Shown here: positions 42,523 to 51,468 of the stretch, piece after piece
Numbering within the stretch: position 1 is the stretch's first letter
Layout of the letters: each line of letters begins with the position of its first letter
Assembly: GCF_900604355.1 (NCBI RefSeq)
Contig: NZ_UWOE01000001.1
Span: 2,790,001 to 2,854,000 of the forward strand
Length of the DNA stretch: 64,000 bases
Direction: 5' to 3'
From: Luxibacter massiliensis
GTDB lineage: Bacteria > Bacillota > Clostridia > Lachnospirales > Lachnospiraceae
Translations under genes and position numbers: made by a program
The notes under the pieces: generated by a model
The model's database searches: none
Seen by the model: the letters and a program-made list of their open reading frames with translations, nothing else
Told to the model about the DNA's origin: nothing

Positions 42523-44012
42523 GAGAGAGTTTCAAATTTTGTGTAAACAGAAAAAACTGATATAAGATATGTTATTAGTTTCTAAGGGGCAAAGCCATTT
42601 CTTAGGCTTTGTCCCTTTCCTGTATTATAATCCAGATTTCATGCATGTCAAGCAGGACTGCCGCGGCAGCCCTATGATATTAAGGCTCTGGTTATAATCC
42701 TGACAGGCGTTCTTCAAAGAAGATCTCCAACTGGGAGTGGATCTGGCCCCAGTCCTGGCGGTGCCCTGTCCATTTTTTCGTGATATCCATCATTGCCAGA
42801 TACAGCATTTTTAGAAGGCTGCCATCTGATGGAAAGATCGTCTTGGATTTTGTGACTTTCCGAAGTTGGCGGTTGAAACCTTCGATAGCATTTGTAGTAT
42901 AAATAAGGCGTCTGACTGCTTCCGGGTACTTGAAATAAGTCGACAGGTTCGCCCAGTTATCCTTCCAGGATTTCACTATCTTAGGGTATTTTCCGCTCCA
43001 TTTCTCATCAAAACTGTCCAGTTCAGATAAAGCGATTTCTTCCGTTGGTGCAGCGTATACGCGTTTCAAGTCAGCCATTAATGGTTTGATTTCCTTGTAA
43101 GAGACAAACTTTGTGGTATTCCGGATCTGATGAATGATACACTGCTGAACCTCTGTTTCCGGGTAGACAGCTTCGATTGCCTGTGGAAATCCGGTAAGAC
43201 CATCTACGCAGGCGATCAGGATATCCTGTACGCCACGGTTTTTTAAACCGTTTAAAATTGACAGCCAGAATTTCGCGCTTTCATTCTGCCCCACATACAT
43301 ACCAAGCACATCCTTATGTCCGTCCATATCAATCCCTATCGCGATATAGACCGCTCTTTTTACGATCCGTCCCTCATTTCGTACATGATAATGGACCGCA
43401 TCCATAAAGACAACGGCATAAATATCTTCCAGTGGACGTTCCTGCCACTCCTTTACGATAGGAAGTATTTTATCTGTGATCCGGCTGATGGTACTGTCTG
43501 AGATACCGATATCGTATAAGCCCTTCATATGGCTTTCTATATCCGCAGTGGTCATTCCCTTTGCATACATAGAGATGATCTTTTCCTCCATGTCCTGCGT
43601 CACTGTATTCTGGTAATTCTTGATTGCCTGTGGTTCAAAATCCCCTTTACGGTCACGGGGAATATCTAACTCCATGTCTCCGTAACTGGTGTGCACCGTC
43701 TTCTGGGAGTATCCATTCCGGCTGTTATCCGTCTCTTTATTTCTGTAGTCATATTTGGAATAGCCGAGTTCTTCATTCAGTTCTTCATCCAGGGCACCTT
43801 CAAAAATGACAGACATCATATCCCGCATGATGGAATTTACATCCGTACCATCTTTGACTTTTACATTGTTTTCCTTTAGGTAAGCCCCCATCATCTCTCT
43901 GAGTGCTGCTTTTTGTGGTGAATCTTTTTTTCTTGCCATAAAATAAACCTCCAAACTGAGTAATTTTATCTTACATCAGTTTGAAGGTTTACACAATCTT
44001 TGGGATACTCTC
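42523..44012 (-). mobile_element. IS256-family insertion sequence
   Basis: About 1,490 bp bounded by imperfect 26-bp inverted repeats. The outer bases are GAGAG and the inner conserved part is GTGTAAAC on both sides (42523-42548 and 43987-44012). It holds one transposase gene and, at 42585-42622, a GGGGCAAAGCC hairpin with a T run after the transposase stop. The 8-base flanks (GGGAGTCT on the left, TAAATACG on the right) do not match, so no target duplication remains. Its right end is exactly the left end of the right 559-bp repeat. Confidence 0.9.
42692..43939 (-). CDS. IS256 family (Mutator-type) transposase
   Basis: 415 residues with a DDE catalytic centre: Asp in YAVVFMDAVHYHVRNEGR, Asp in ILIACVDGLTGFPQAIEAVY, and Glu in IYTTNAIEGFNRQLRKVTK. 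The N-terminal GRNGYSQKTVHTSYGDMEL then IPRDRKGDFEP is the usual DNA-binding part. The ATG at 43939 follows GGAGG; a TTG upstream is less likely. The frame is intact, so the element may still be active. Confidence 0.96.
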   Translation of the reverse strand: MARKKDSPQKAALREMMGAYLKENNVKVKDGTDVNSIMRDMMSVIFEGALDEELNEELGYSKYDYRNKETDNSRNGYSQKTVHTSYGDMELDIPRDRKGDFEPQAIKNYQNTVTQDMEEKIISMYAKGMTTADIESHMKGLYDIGISDSTISRITDKILPIVKEWQERPLEDIYAVVFMDAVHYHVRNEGRIVKRAVYIAIGIDMDGHKDVLGMYVGQNESAKFWLSILNGLKNRGVQDILIACVDGLTGFPQAIEAVYPETEVQQCIIHQIRNTTKFVSYKEIKPLMADLKRVYAAPTEEIALSELDSFDEKWSGKYPKIVKSWKDNWANLSTYFKYPEAVRRLIYTTNAIEGFNRQLRKVTKSKTIFPSDGSLLKMLYLAMMDITKKWTGHRQDWGQIHSQLEIFFEERLSGL

Positions 44013-44571
44013 TAAATACGGCCTTTGCGGTGTATGAGCGCTTTACACATAAGGCTTAACCGAAGCCAGCAGCTCATCTTTTAATCCGGCTGTATCATCT
44101 GTATAAGTGACCGTCATTTCTATTGAATACTCACTTTTTACCCTTACATAAAGCTCTGAATTTATCTGTACTCCATTGGCTGACAATTTTGCTTTGAGGC
44201 ATTCATAGCTTTCACCGGCAATTTCCACTGTATGGATATCCTCTACCGGTGTGTAGGCCGCTCCTTCCTCCAGGGAGCTTTCCAAATTTTGTTTGGCATA
44301 CTCGGCCAGCTGCTTAGAAGTAATATTTTTCATGCCCGTATTCTGGACTACGATATTAATATTGGGTATCCCTGGCGCTGCCGCAGCCATCATTTCATAA
44401 ATCACTGTTCCCTGCTCATAGGTTTCCTCAATCAAATCTGCCCTCTCTTCAGTCGTATATGCCTTCCCCACATCAACTGCATCGGCAATATCCTCATCAG
44501 AGGCCATTGTTAAAGATTCTGGTAAATCTATGCGAATGTTCATCCATTCACTTTCGAAGTGGCTCCCATTT
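44013..44571. repeat. 559-bp direct repeat, right copy
   Basis: Near-identical to 33962-34520. It comprises the last 166 codons of the lipoprotein gene plus about 29 bases beyond its stop and 77 bases upstream of the shared internal ATG. Recombination between the copies would delete the island as a circle of 10,051 bp and leave one intact gene. Confidence 0.95.
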
Positions 44572-44786
44572 ACTGTCCCTTTTTTATATTCCTCAGTTTT
44601 CTCCTCTTCTTTTTCCTCTTCGTCCGGCTCTTCTTTTTTCTGCTCTTGGGCAGCCTTAACCTCACTTTTCTTCTCGGCTGTTTTCTTTGCAAATGTGCAT
44701 CCTGTTGCGGCCAAGCTTATCAAAATCAGGACTGCCGCCCATATCAAAACATATCTTTTGTTTTTCCTCAACCCTTTATCCTCCAT
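44043..44786 (-). CDS. Putative lipoprotein of unknown function
   Basis: About 247 residues. The start region MEDKGLRKNKRYVLIWAAVL leads to ISLAATGC, a lipobox-like end, so the protein is probably exported and lipid-anchored. A highly charged linker of Lys and Glu (about residues 30-65) precedes the globular part, MNIRIDLPESLTMASDEDIA to SVKPYV. I do not recognise the domain. The ATG at 44786 has AGGA nine bases upstream; an ATG at 44792 is also possible. The 3' two thirds are duplicated at 33992-34492. Confidence 0.8.
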   Translation of the reverse strand: MEDKGLRKNKRYVLIWAAVLILISLAATGCTFAKKTAEKKSEVKAAQEQKKEEPDEEEKEEEKTEEYKKGTVNGSHFESEWMNIRIDLPESLTMASDEDIADAVDVGKAYTTEERADLIEETYEQGTVIYEMMAAAAPGIPNINIVVQNTGMKNITSKQLAEYAKQNLESSLEEGAAYTPVEDIHTVEIAGESYECLKAKLSANGVQINSELYVRVKSEYSIEMTVTYTDDTAGLKDELLASVKPYV

Positions 44787-44805
44787 GTACATAATTCCTG
44801 CTAAT

Positions 44806-44834
44806 AGTATACATTCCTTATACATAAAAAACAA
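44806..44834 (-). promoter_or_regulatory. Promoter of the lipoprotein gene
   Basis: TTGTTT (44829-44834), 17 bases, TATACT (44806-44811). Confidence 0.65.
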
Positions 44835-44877
44835 TTGAAAAGCATTACTTTTACTTAGAATCATGGTATACTAACAT

Positions 44878-44903
44878 AGTACTTTTTCATTATAAAAAGT
44901 ACT
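44878..44903. promoter_or_regulatory. Palindrome in the divergent lipoprotein/amylase gap
   Basis: AGTACTTTTT and AAAAAGTACT flank CATTAT. It lies about 28 bases before the amylase start and may be an operator or start-site hairpin. Confidence 0.5.
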
Positions 44904-44930
44904 ACTTTTTTAGAAAGCAGGTGTAATTTT

Positions 44931-46241
44931 ATGTGGGCATATAACGAAACTTTTTATCAAATATATCCCATCGGTTTCTGTGGTGCTCCCGTCCATAATG
45001 ACGGTCAGAGCGCCCCGCGGATACGAAAGATTGCAGATTGGGCGCCATATCTTCAAAAACTGGGAATAGGCTCTATTATTTTGAATCCTATTTTCGAATC
45101 GGATAACCATGGCTATGACACCCGGGATTTTCGGAAAATAGACTGCCGCCTTGGAACAAATGAAGATTTCAAATATGTATGCGATACACTTCATGAATTT
45201 GATGTCAAAATCATGCTGGATGGAGTCTTTAATCATGTAGGACGGGGATTTTGGGCATTTCGTGACGTGCAGGATAAGAAATGGGATTCTCCTTATAAAG
45301 ACTGGTTCTGCATTAACTTTGATGGGAACAGCGGCTACAATGACGGTTTCTGGTATGAGGGTTGGGAAGGCCATTTCGAGCTTGTAAAACTGAACCTGCA
45401 AAACCCCGCTGTTGTTGACTACCTATTGGATTGTGTACGGTTCTGGATAGATGAATTTGGTATTGATGGACTGCGCCTGGATGTCGCCTACAGCCTTGAC
45501 CATAATTTTATGAGAAAGCTCCGTACATTTTGTGAAGAGCTCAAACCAGGCTTTGCATTAATCGGAGAAGTGCTGTTTGGCGATTACAATTTGATTGTCA
45601 ACGACAGCATGCTCCACAGCTGTACGAATTATGAATGTTATAAGGGAATTTATTCCAGCCTCAATAGTATGAATTTGTTTGAAATCGCCCATTCACTGAA
45701 CCGCCAATACGGCCCTGAGCAATGGTGTATTTACCGTGGCAAACATTTAATGAATTTTGTAGACAACCACGATGTCACCCGAATTGCCAGCATACTCACA
45801 GACAAAAACCACCTTCCTTTAGCCTACGGCATTCTTTTCGGAATGCCCGGGATTCCTTGTATCTACTATGGAAGTGAATGGGGAGAAGAAGGTGTCAAGG
45901 CGCCTGACAACGATTACGCCCTCCGGCCATCATTTGAGCAGCCTAAACCAAATGAATTGACAGAATTTATAATAAAACTAATATCTCTGCGCAGAGCCAG
46001 TGATGCCCTCTGCAATGGAGGATACCACAATATTTTAATTACAAACCACCAGTTGATTTTTGAACGGAAAACAGACATAGAAAGAGTACTGGTAGCCGTC
46101 AACGCATCAAATTCAGAATTTAGGGCAGACAATGGAGAACTTCATGGAAATTATATTGATCTTCTCACCCAGAAGGAACATACCTTGAACGGATATGTCG
46201 ACATGCCCCCCTACAGTGTCCAATTTTTAAAACAATTCTGA
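44931..46241 (+). CDS. GH13 alpha-amylase family enzyme
   Basis: 436 residues, no signal peptide, so it acts on imported maltodextrins in the cytoplasm. The (beta/alpha)8 motifs are present: MLDGVFNHVG (region I), GLRLDVAY with the nucleophile Asp (II), LIGEVLFG with the acid/base Glu (III), and FVDNHDVTR (IV). The start MWAYNETFYQIYPIGFCGAP resembles compact intracellular cyclomaltodextrinase or glucosidase types. GCAGGTG precedes the ATG. Exact specificity is open. Confidence 0.93.
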   Translation: MWAYNETFYQIYPIGFCGAPVHNDGQSAPRIRKIADWAPYLQKLGIGSIILNPIFESDNHGYDTRDFRKIDCRLGTNEDFKYVCDTLHEFDVKIMLDGVFNHVGRGFWAFRDVQDKKWDSPYKDWFCINFDGNSGYNDGFWYEGWEGHFELVKLNLQNPAVVDYLLDCVRFWIDEFGIDGLRLDVAYSLDHNFMRKLRTFCEELKPGFALIGEVLFGDYNLIVNDSMLHSCTNYECYKGIYSSLNSMNLFEIAHSLNRQYGPEQWCIYRGKHLMNFVDNHDVTRIASILTDKNHLPLAYGILFGMPGIPCIYYGSEWGEEGVKAPDNDYALRPSFEQPKPNELTEFIIKLISLRRASDALCNGGYHNILITNHQLIFERKTDIERVLVAVNASNSEFRADNGELHGNYIDLLTQKEHTLNGYVDMPPYSVQFLKQF

Positions 46242-46252
46242 CAATGGAGGTC

Positions 46253-46292
46253 AAAGGGGACAGTCCCTTTTGCAAAAGGGACTGTCCCCTTT
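46253..46292. repeat. Dispersed palindromic repeat, GGGGACAGTCCC family, copy 3
   Basis: AAAGGGGACAGTCCCTTTT, GC, AAAAGGGACTGTCCCCTTT: a perfect inverted repeat between convergent genes, equal to copy 2 except at the edges. Confidence 0.9.
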
Positions 46293-46305
46293 ATACCCCT
46301 GCCAT

Positions 46306-46812
46306 CTAGGCTCTCACGAGTACCTTTTCTACTTCTGCCATATACATCGTGTGGTAGTCTTTCTGTGGGTAGCACTTGGCATCATTCTCCGGCACATCAA
46401 AATTCTCTGGCCTCATATCCTGATGATACTGTTTCCTGCACACCAGTATGAGTTCTGCTTCCTCAAATGCCGTCGTCCCCTCCACATAATAGGGGGTCAG
46501 CCCTGCTTCTTTTTCTTTGTCACACGTGCGGCCGGATTTTGTACCACATATGGTTAATGCACTCCTGTACTTTTCATCAAAGAAAGAAAGTGTGAACGTG
46601 TCATTGGAGTCCACAAATTCTTTTGTGTATCTTTGGGGACGGATATAAACACTCACTACGTTTTTACTCCACATAACGCCCATGCCGCCCCAACTGGCAG
46701 TCATCGTATTATGGTTCTTTTCATCTCCCGCTGTCACCAGCATCCACTCTTTCCCTATCTTCGTGAACGGATTAAACTGTAACTCTTCAATCAATATTTC
46801 TTTAAATGCCAT
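46306..46812 (-). CDS. Flavin reductase-like (flavoredoxin) FMN-binding protein
   Basis: 168 residues. The split-barrel FMN fold is suggested by FNPFTKIGKEWMLVTAGDEK, NTMTASWGGMGVMWSKNVVS and VYIRPQRYTKEFVDSNDTFT. It likely reduces or binds FMN for an unknown oxidoreductase, using NAD(P)H. AGGAGG lies eight bases before the ATG at 46812, which is better than the ATG at 46818. A separate unit, convergent with the amylase gene. Confidence 0.88.
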   Translation of the reverse strand: MAFKEILIEELQFNPFTKIGKEWMLVTAGDEKNHNTMTASWGGMGVMWSKNVVSVYIRPQRYTKEFVDSNDTFTLSFFDEKYRSALTICGTKSGRTCDKEKEAGLTPYYVEGTTAFEEAELILVCRKQYHQDMRPENFDVPENDAKCYPQKDYHTMYMAEVEKVLVRA

Positions 46813-46856
46813 ATTCATTACCTCCTGTCTCTATGCTAATGTTACTTTAAAAGACT

Positions 46857-48080
46857 CTATTTTATAACAATTCTCCGGAAGTTTTTTTTGCCTTTTTTCA
46901 AAATCAACCCTTCTCCGGCAAATATATCTGCTGGATAGGAAGCATGTATATCTGTCACCTTTTCCCCTCCGGCAGAGACTCCTCCCTGCTCTACAGCGCG
47001 TCTCGCCTCAGATTTTGAAGCCACAAGACCACTTTTATGGAGTAAAGTCAGAATATCCACCGGCCCTTCGGCAAATTCCGCCCCTGACAGTTCAGCAGTA
47101 GGCATCTCTGCCGCATTTCCCTGGCTGAACAGCGCTCTGGCGCTTTCCTGGGCCTTAACGGCCTCCTCCTCGCTGTGGACCATTTTCGTCAGCTCATAGG
47201 CCAAAATTTCCTTTGCCCTGTTCAGCTGGCTCCCCTCCCAGGAATCCATCTCATTGATCTCCTCGAGAGGCAGGAAGGTAAGCATACGGATACACTTTAA
47301 TACATCTGCATCTGCAATATTTCTCCAATACTGATAAAAATCAAAAGGAGTTGTTTTATTAGGATCAAGCCACACAGCGCCTAACTGTGTTTTCCCCATC
47401 TTTTTACCCTCTGAATTCAAGAGAAGCGTAATCGTCATGGCACTTGCATCTTTCCCCAATTTGCGGCGTATCAGTTCTGTCCCAGCCAACATATTGCCCC
47501 ACTGGTCATCTCCCCCAAATTGTAAGTTGCAGCCGAATCTCTCAAATAACTCATAAAAGTCATAGGCCTGCATAATCATGTAGTTAAACTCCAGGAAAGT
47601 CAATCCTTTTTCCATTCTCTGCTTGTAACATTCTGCAGCAAGCATACGGTTTACGCTGAAATGTGATCCTACCTCACGCAGTACTTCTATATAATTTAAG
47701 TCTGCCAGCCAGTCCACATTATTTATCATCAGGGCTTTTCCTTCAGAAAAATCGATGAATTTACTCATCTGTTCCTTAAATCGGTCACAATTATGCTTGA
47801 CAGTTTCAACTGTCATCATCTGCCTCATATCAGACCTTCCGGATGGATCCCCGATCATCCCTGTCCCCCCGCCTATTAGGGCAATGGGTTTATTTCCCGC
47901 CATCTGCAGACGCTTCATAAAACAAAGTGCCATAAAATGTCCTACATGCAGGCTGTCTGCTGTGGGGTCAAACCCTATATAGAATGTAGCTTTCCCATTG
48001 TTAATTAAATCTGCAATTAATTTCTCATCCGTCACCTGGGCAATCAATCCCCTTGCCTGAAGCTCTTCATATAATGTCAT
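46857..48080 (-). CDS. tyrS: Tyrosyl-tRNA synthetase
   Basis: 407 residues. It charges tRNA-Tyr in two steps using ATP. The class I signatures are GFDPTADSLHVGHFMALCFM (HIGH) and the KMSKS equivalent KKMGKTQL. The C-terminal S4 RNA-binding domain starts near SGLVASKSEARRAVEQGG. The ATG at 48080 follows AAAGGAG with eight bases between. The long leader is a tyrosine T-box, so low charging of tRNA-Tyr should switch the gene on. Confidence 0.97.
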   Translation of the reverse strand: MTLYEELQARGLIAQVTDEKLIADLINNGKATFYIGFDPTADSLHVGHFMALCFMKRLQMAGNKPIALIGGGTGMIGDPSGRSDMRQMMTVETVKHNCDRFKEQMSKFIDFSEGKALMINNVDWLADLNYIEVLREVGSHFSVNRMLAAECYKQRMEKGLTFLEFNYMIMQAYDFYELFERFGCNLQFGGDDQWGNMLAGTELIRRKLGKDASAMTITLLLNSEGKKMGKTQLGAVWLDPNKTTPFDFYQYWRNIADADVLKCIRMLTFLPLEEINEMDSWEGSQLNRAKEILAYELTKMVHSEEEAVKAQESARALFSQGNAAEMPTAELSGAEFAEGPVDILTLLHKSGLVASKSEARRAVEQGGVSAGGEKVTDIHASYPADIFAGEGLILKKGKKNFRRIVIK

Positions 48081-48120
48081 CTTCATTTCTCCTTTTCTTA
48101 TCAGTAGATTTTCATTTAAT

Positions 48121-48444
48121 ATAAAAGAAGAGCCCCGTCTATAAAGGACGAGGGCTCTTAAGCTCGTGGTACCACCTTCATTCACAGACGGCTCCCGCCA
48201 TCTGCCTCAGTGAGTAGATCTCACAGGGGATAGCCTCCCTTGCTTAATCACTCAGTGCGGTAACGTGCACCAAACCGTCACAGCCTACTCACAACATACC
48301 CTCCTTCTTTCTCTGGCACTGCTTTGGGTGTGAAGCTCCAAGATGTATTCGCAGCAGACCGGTCACGCGCCTCTCATCACCCGGCAGCTTTCTGTATTAT
48401 CCGCGTCAGCCGCTACTTGTTCTCTTCTTAGCTTTTCTATATAT
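48121..48444 (-). promoter_or_regulatory. Tyrosine T-box leader of tyrS
   Basis: On the minus strand the conserved T-box AAGGTGGTACCACGAGC (48163-48179) is followed by the terminator AAGAGCCC/GGGCTCTT with inner CGTC/GACG and CTTTTAT (48121-48160). In Stem I the segment GCGAATACATCTTGGAGC places a TAC codon (48345-48347), a Tyr specifier followed by a purine. Uncharged tRNA-Tyr should stabilise the antiterminator. Confidence 0.93.
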
Positions 48445-48450
48445 GTTGAA

Positions 48451-48479
48451 ATCTTATCTTATTCCCCCACATTTGTCAA
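48451..48479 (-). promoter_or_regulatory. Promoter of the tyrS T-box transcript
   Basis: TTGACA (48474-48479), 17 bases, TAAGAT (48451-48456). The -35 overlaps the last codons of cutC. Confidence 0.85.
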
Positions 48480-49228
48480 GGCATTAAATTACTTTCCAGG
48501 ACTTCCACTGCCTTGCGTATGTTCTCTGCGTCAGTCTGCCATATTTCATATTCACTGAACCCAGGGAACCCCATACTGACCCCGTTCCGCCTGAACTGCA
48601 TCCTGCTATCCTTTGTCACCTTTCCTGACATGTGATAAGCCGTAACCTTCGTATAAGCCAGCAGCTTTTCTATTGTCTCAGGACTGATACCCGCACCTGC
48701 CAGAATCTCAATCCGCCCTTCACTCTGTTCTGCGAGCCTGGCAAGCAGCTCTCTCCCCTCCCATGCTGTATTTCGCTGCCCACTTGTCAGTATGGTCTTC
48801 ATTCCCAGTGAAACCGCCTGCTCAAGCGTCACAAAAGGATCCCAGCTCACGTCAAATGCCCGGTGCAGCGCCATATCCATATTGCCCGCTTCAGCAATCA
48901 GTTCTTTCATCTGCCCCATATTCAGTGTCCCGTCTGGCGCTAAAATACCTGTAACAATCCCGTCCGCTCCCAATTCCCTGTACATCTGTATATCTTCTTT
49001 CATAACTGCAAACTCATACTCGTCATAACAGAAATCTCCAAACCTGGGCCGCAGAAGGACCCGGATTTCTAAATCTGTATTCTCTCTTACCTGGGAAAAT
49101 AATGCTCTGCCAGGGGAGGTCCCCCCAATGATAAGATTACTGCAAAGTTCCACACGGGCAGCACCCCCTTTCTCCGCCTCAATGGCAGACTGGACACTGT
49201 CCACGCACGCTTCCAATATATACTTCAC
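48476..49228 (-). CDS. cutC: CutC family copper homeostasis protein
   Basis: 250 residues, TIM-barrel. Family marks: LEACVDSVQSAIEAEKGGAA, RVELCSNLIIGGTSPG, GADGIVTGILAPDGTLN, and LTSGQRNTAWEG. The role in copper tolerance is by name only; the biochemical function is unsettled. Translation appears to start at GTG, with AGGCGGG ten bases upstream; an in-frame ATG is absent. The gene ends in the tyrS promoter. Confidence 0.92.
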   Translation of the reverse strand: MKYILEACVDSVQSAIEAEKGGAARVELCSNLIIGGTSPGRALFSQVRENTDLEIRVLLRPRFGDFCYDEYEFAVMKEDIQMYRELGADGIVTGILAPDGTLNMGQMKELIAEAGNMDMALHRAFDVSWDPFVTLEQAVSLGMKTILTSGQRNTAWEGRELLARLAEQSEGRIEILAGAGISPETIEKLLAYTKVTAYHMSGKVTKDSRMQFRRNGVSMGFPGFSEYEIWQTDAENIRKAVEVLESNLMP

Positions 49229-49310
49229 TTTTCATCCCGCCTTTCTGCTCAGGCAGATACTTGCGATCCGCCTCCTATGCTTACCGATAATATAAATCTA
49301 ATTAAAATCC

Positions 49311-49337
49311 AAAAAGACCGCTTTTTGCGGTCTTTTT
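49311..49337. terminator. Bidirectional terminator after the PTS operon
   Basis: AAAAAGACCGC-TTTTT-GCGGTCTTTTT, a symmetrical hairpin with T runs in both directions. Confidence 0.92.
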
Positions 49338-49428
49338 GAAAAAGGGATTATGTTATACCCGCCAATACCAGGTAGATTATACCCCAACAAGCGGGTTATA
49401 GCAAGAACTACAAGTAAGACGCCTCTGA

Positions 49429-50865
49429 TTATTTACAGAGCTTCTTAAATTCATCAGCAACAAACTGTACCTTAGTTCCGATAATAACCTGAACCGCATT
49501 TTTGCTAGGCCTGATGACACCGGCAACTCCCGCTGACTTAATCACCTTCTCGTCTACTGCAGTATAGTCCTTGATTTCAAGGCGCAACCTTGTGATACAA
49601 TTGTCCACACTTGTCACATTCTCTTTGCCGCCTACGCCTTCTAAGACAATTCTGGCAACTTCAGTAAAATCATCATTTGCAAGCTGTGCTGCGGAATCGT
49701 CATCATCGTCTTCTCTCCCTGGTGTTTTCAGGTTAAACTTCACAATAACAATTCTGAAGATAATATAATAGATAATACCTACTACGATGCCAATCGGAAT
49801 CAGAAGAAGTGGGTTCATAGCGAATGGCGCCTTAAAGCTCAGGAACCAGTCGACAAAGCCTGCACTGAAATTGAAACCTGCGCGTACCGGAAGCAGAGCT
49901 ACAACTGCCATAGAAATACCAGTCAGCACTGCATGGATACCATACAAAAGCGGAGCCAAGAACATAAATGAGAATTCCAATGGTTCTGTAACGCCGTTAA
50001 AGAAGGACGCAAGAGCCGCCGAGAACAAAAGTCCCATTGCAATTTTCTTCTTGTTGTCCTTTGCCGTGTGGTACATTGCCAGCGCTCCTGCCGGAAGGCC
50101 GAACATCATAACAGGGAAGAAACCTGACATATACATACCTGTCTGGCCCAGCACGCCGCCTTCCATAGTTCCCCAGAACTTCCCGATATCATTTATTCCT
50201 GCAATATCAAACCAGAATACAGAATTCAAAGCATGATGCAATCCAAATGGTATAAGTAATCTGTTGAAGAAGCCGTATAATCCAGCGCCTGCTGCCCCAA
50301 GTCCCATAATAAATTCACCAAATGCAACCAAGGCACCATAGATAACAGGCCATGCGAAAAACAGAATTAATACAGCAATCAATGATGCTCCTGCAGTTAC
50401 GATAGCAACACATCTTCTCCCACTGAAAAATGAAAATGCATCAGGCAGCTTTGTATTTTTAAATTTATTGTAACATGCGGCTGCAATCAGACCGCAAAGT
50501 ATACCGATGAACTGTGTCTGAATTTTGGAAAATGCAGGATCCACTGCTGCTTCCTCCACTTTTGTCAGCATGGATACGGATGCAGGTGACAATACAGTGG
50601 TGGTAATCAGCCAGGAAACAAGGCCTGCCAACCCTGCCGTACCATCATTATCATCGGACATACCAACTGCAACACCGATAGCAAATAAGATTGCCATCTG
50701 GTCGATCAGGACGCCGCCTGCCTTAAGTAAAAACGCAGCAATTACATTATTCGCCCCCCAGCCAGTTGGGTCAATCCAGTAGCCGATTCCCTGCAGAATA
50801 GCCGCTACCGGCAGACATGCCACCGGGAGCATCAAAGACTTACCTAATCTCTGTAAATATTTCAT
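49429..50865 (-). CDS. PTS transporter subunit EIIBC, GlcNAc/glucose type
   Basis: 478 residues. The N-terminal EIIC part (about 1-380) has ten or so hydrophobic helices starting MKYLQRLGKSLMLPVACLPV, with GLHHALNSVFWF and NGVTEPLEF as substrate-site motifs. The EIIB part carries the phosphorylated Cys in SVDNCITRLRLE. EIIA is a separate protein encoded just upstream. The nearby nagA and nagB genes favour N-acetylglucosamine as substrate over glucose. GAAGGAGG precedes the ATG at 50865. Expression depends on the antiterminator gene that opens the operon. Confidence 0.92.
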   Translation of the reverse strand: MKYLQRLGKSLMLPVACLPVAAILQGIGYWIDPTGWGANNVIAAFLLKAGGVLIDQMAILFAIGVAVGMSDDNDGTAGLAGLVSWLITTTVLSPASVSMLTKVEEAAVDPAFSKIQTQFIGILCGLIAAACYNKFKNTKLPDAFSFFSGRRCVAIVTAGASLIAVLILFFAWPVIYGALVAFGEFIMGLGAAGAGLYGFFNRLLIPFGLHHALNSVFWFDIAGINDIGKFWGTMEGGVLGQTGMYMSGFFPVMMFGLPAGALAMYHTAKDNKKKIAMGLLFSAALASFFNGVTEPLEFSFMFLAPLLYGIHAVLTGISMAVVALLPVRAGFNFSAGFVDWFLSFKAPFAMNPLLLIPIGIVVGIIYYIIFRIVIVKFNLKTPGREDDDDDSAAQLANDDFTEVARIVLEGVGGKENVTSVDNCITRLRLEIKDYTAVDEKVIKSAGVAGVIRPSKNAVQVIIGTKVQFVADEFKKLCK

Positions 50866-50961
50866 ACTTTTCCTCCTTCTCAAATCCTTTCATTGTTGCT
50901 AATCCCTTTGCTTTATTTTAAACCGGCGCCCTGCCGGATAAAATACACTTGTGATTCTCTG

Positions 50962-51450
50962 TTATTTTTCTTCCACAGACAAAATATCATCTCCAAGTTC
51001 CACATTCCCTGCTGCAACACCCTCCACCGAGGCATAATCTGCTGTATTGCAAATCAGCATAGGAGTAATTATATCGTAGCCAGCCGCCTTTACTTTCTCC
51101 AAATCCACTGTCAGGAGAAGGTCTCCTTTCTTTACTGAGTCACCGGCAGCCACATGGCCCTCAAAACCGTCGCCTTTCAGTTTTACAGTGTCAAGGCCTA
51201 CATGGATCAGCACTTCCGCCCCATACTCTGTTGTCATGCTTAGGGCGTGGAGAGTATCAAAGACCATCCCAATTCTACCGTCTGCCGGCGCACAAATCTT
51301 TCCCTCTGCCGGGATGACTGCAATTCCCTTTCCAAGCAGTTCATCGGCAAAGGTAGGGTCGTTTACCTCCTTCAGCGGTACTGCCTTGCCTCTGGCAGGG
51401 GCCCCCAGCAAATGCTTCGTCTCCTTCTTTTTTTTCAAAAAATCAAACAT
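50962..51450 (-). CDS. PTS glucose-type EIIA component
   Basis: 162 residues, cytoplasmic. The active-site His that receives phosphate from HPr is in VLIHVGLDTVKLKGDGF, and the conserved DGRIGMVFDTLHALSM precedes it. It should phosphorylate the EIIBC protein of the next gene. AAGGAGGATAAAAA precedes the ATG. Middle gene of the operon, with about 20 bases to the antiterminator gene. Confidence 0.95.
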   Translation of the reverse strand: MFDFLKKKKETKHLLGAPARGKAVPLKEVNDPTFADELLGKGIAVIPAEGKICAPADGRIGMVFDTLHALSMTTEYGAEVLIHVGLDTVKLKGDGFEGHVAAGDSVKKGDLLLTVDLEKVKAAGYDIITPMLICNTADYASVEGVAAGNVELGDDILSVEEK

Positions 51451-51468
51451 TTTTTATCCTCCTTATAT

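Noticed and set aside
33962..44571. Assembly duplication as the cause of the direct repeats
   Set aside because: Not excluded, but the two copies differ at two bases and adjoin different, coherent sequence on each side, so I treat them as real.
48081..48185. In-frame N-terminal extension of tyrS
   Set aside because: It runs through the T-box terminator and antiterminator; the ATG at 48080 has the proper ribosome binding site.
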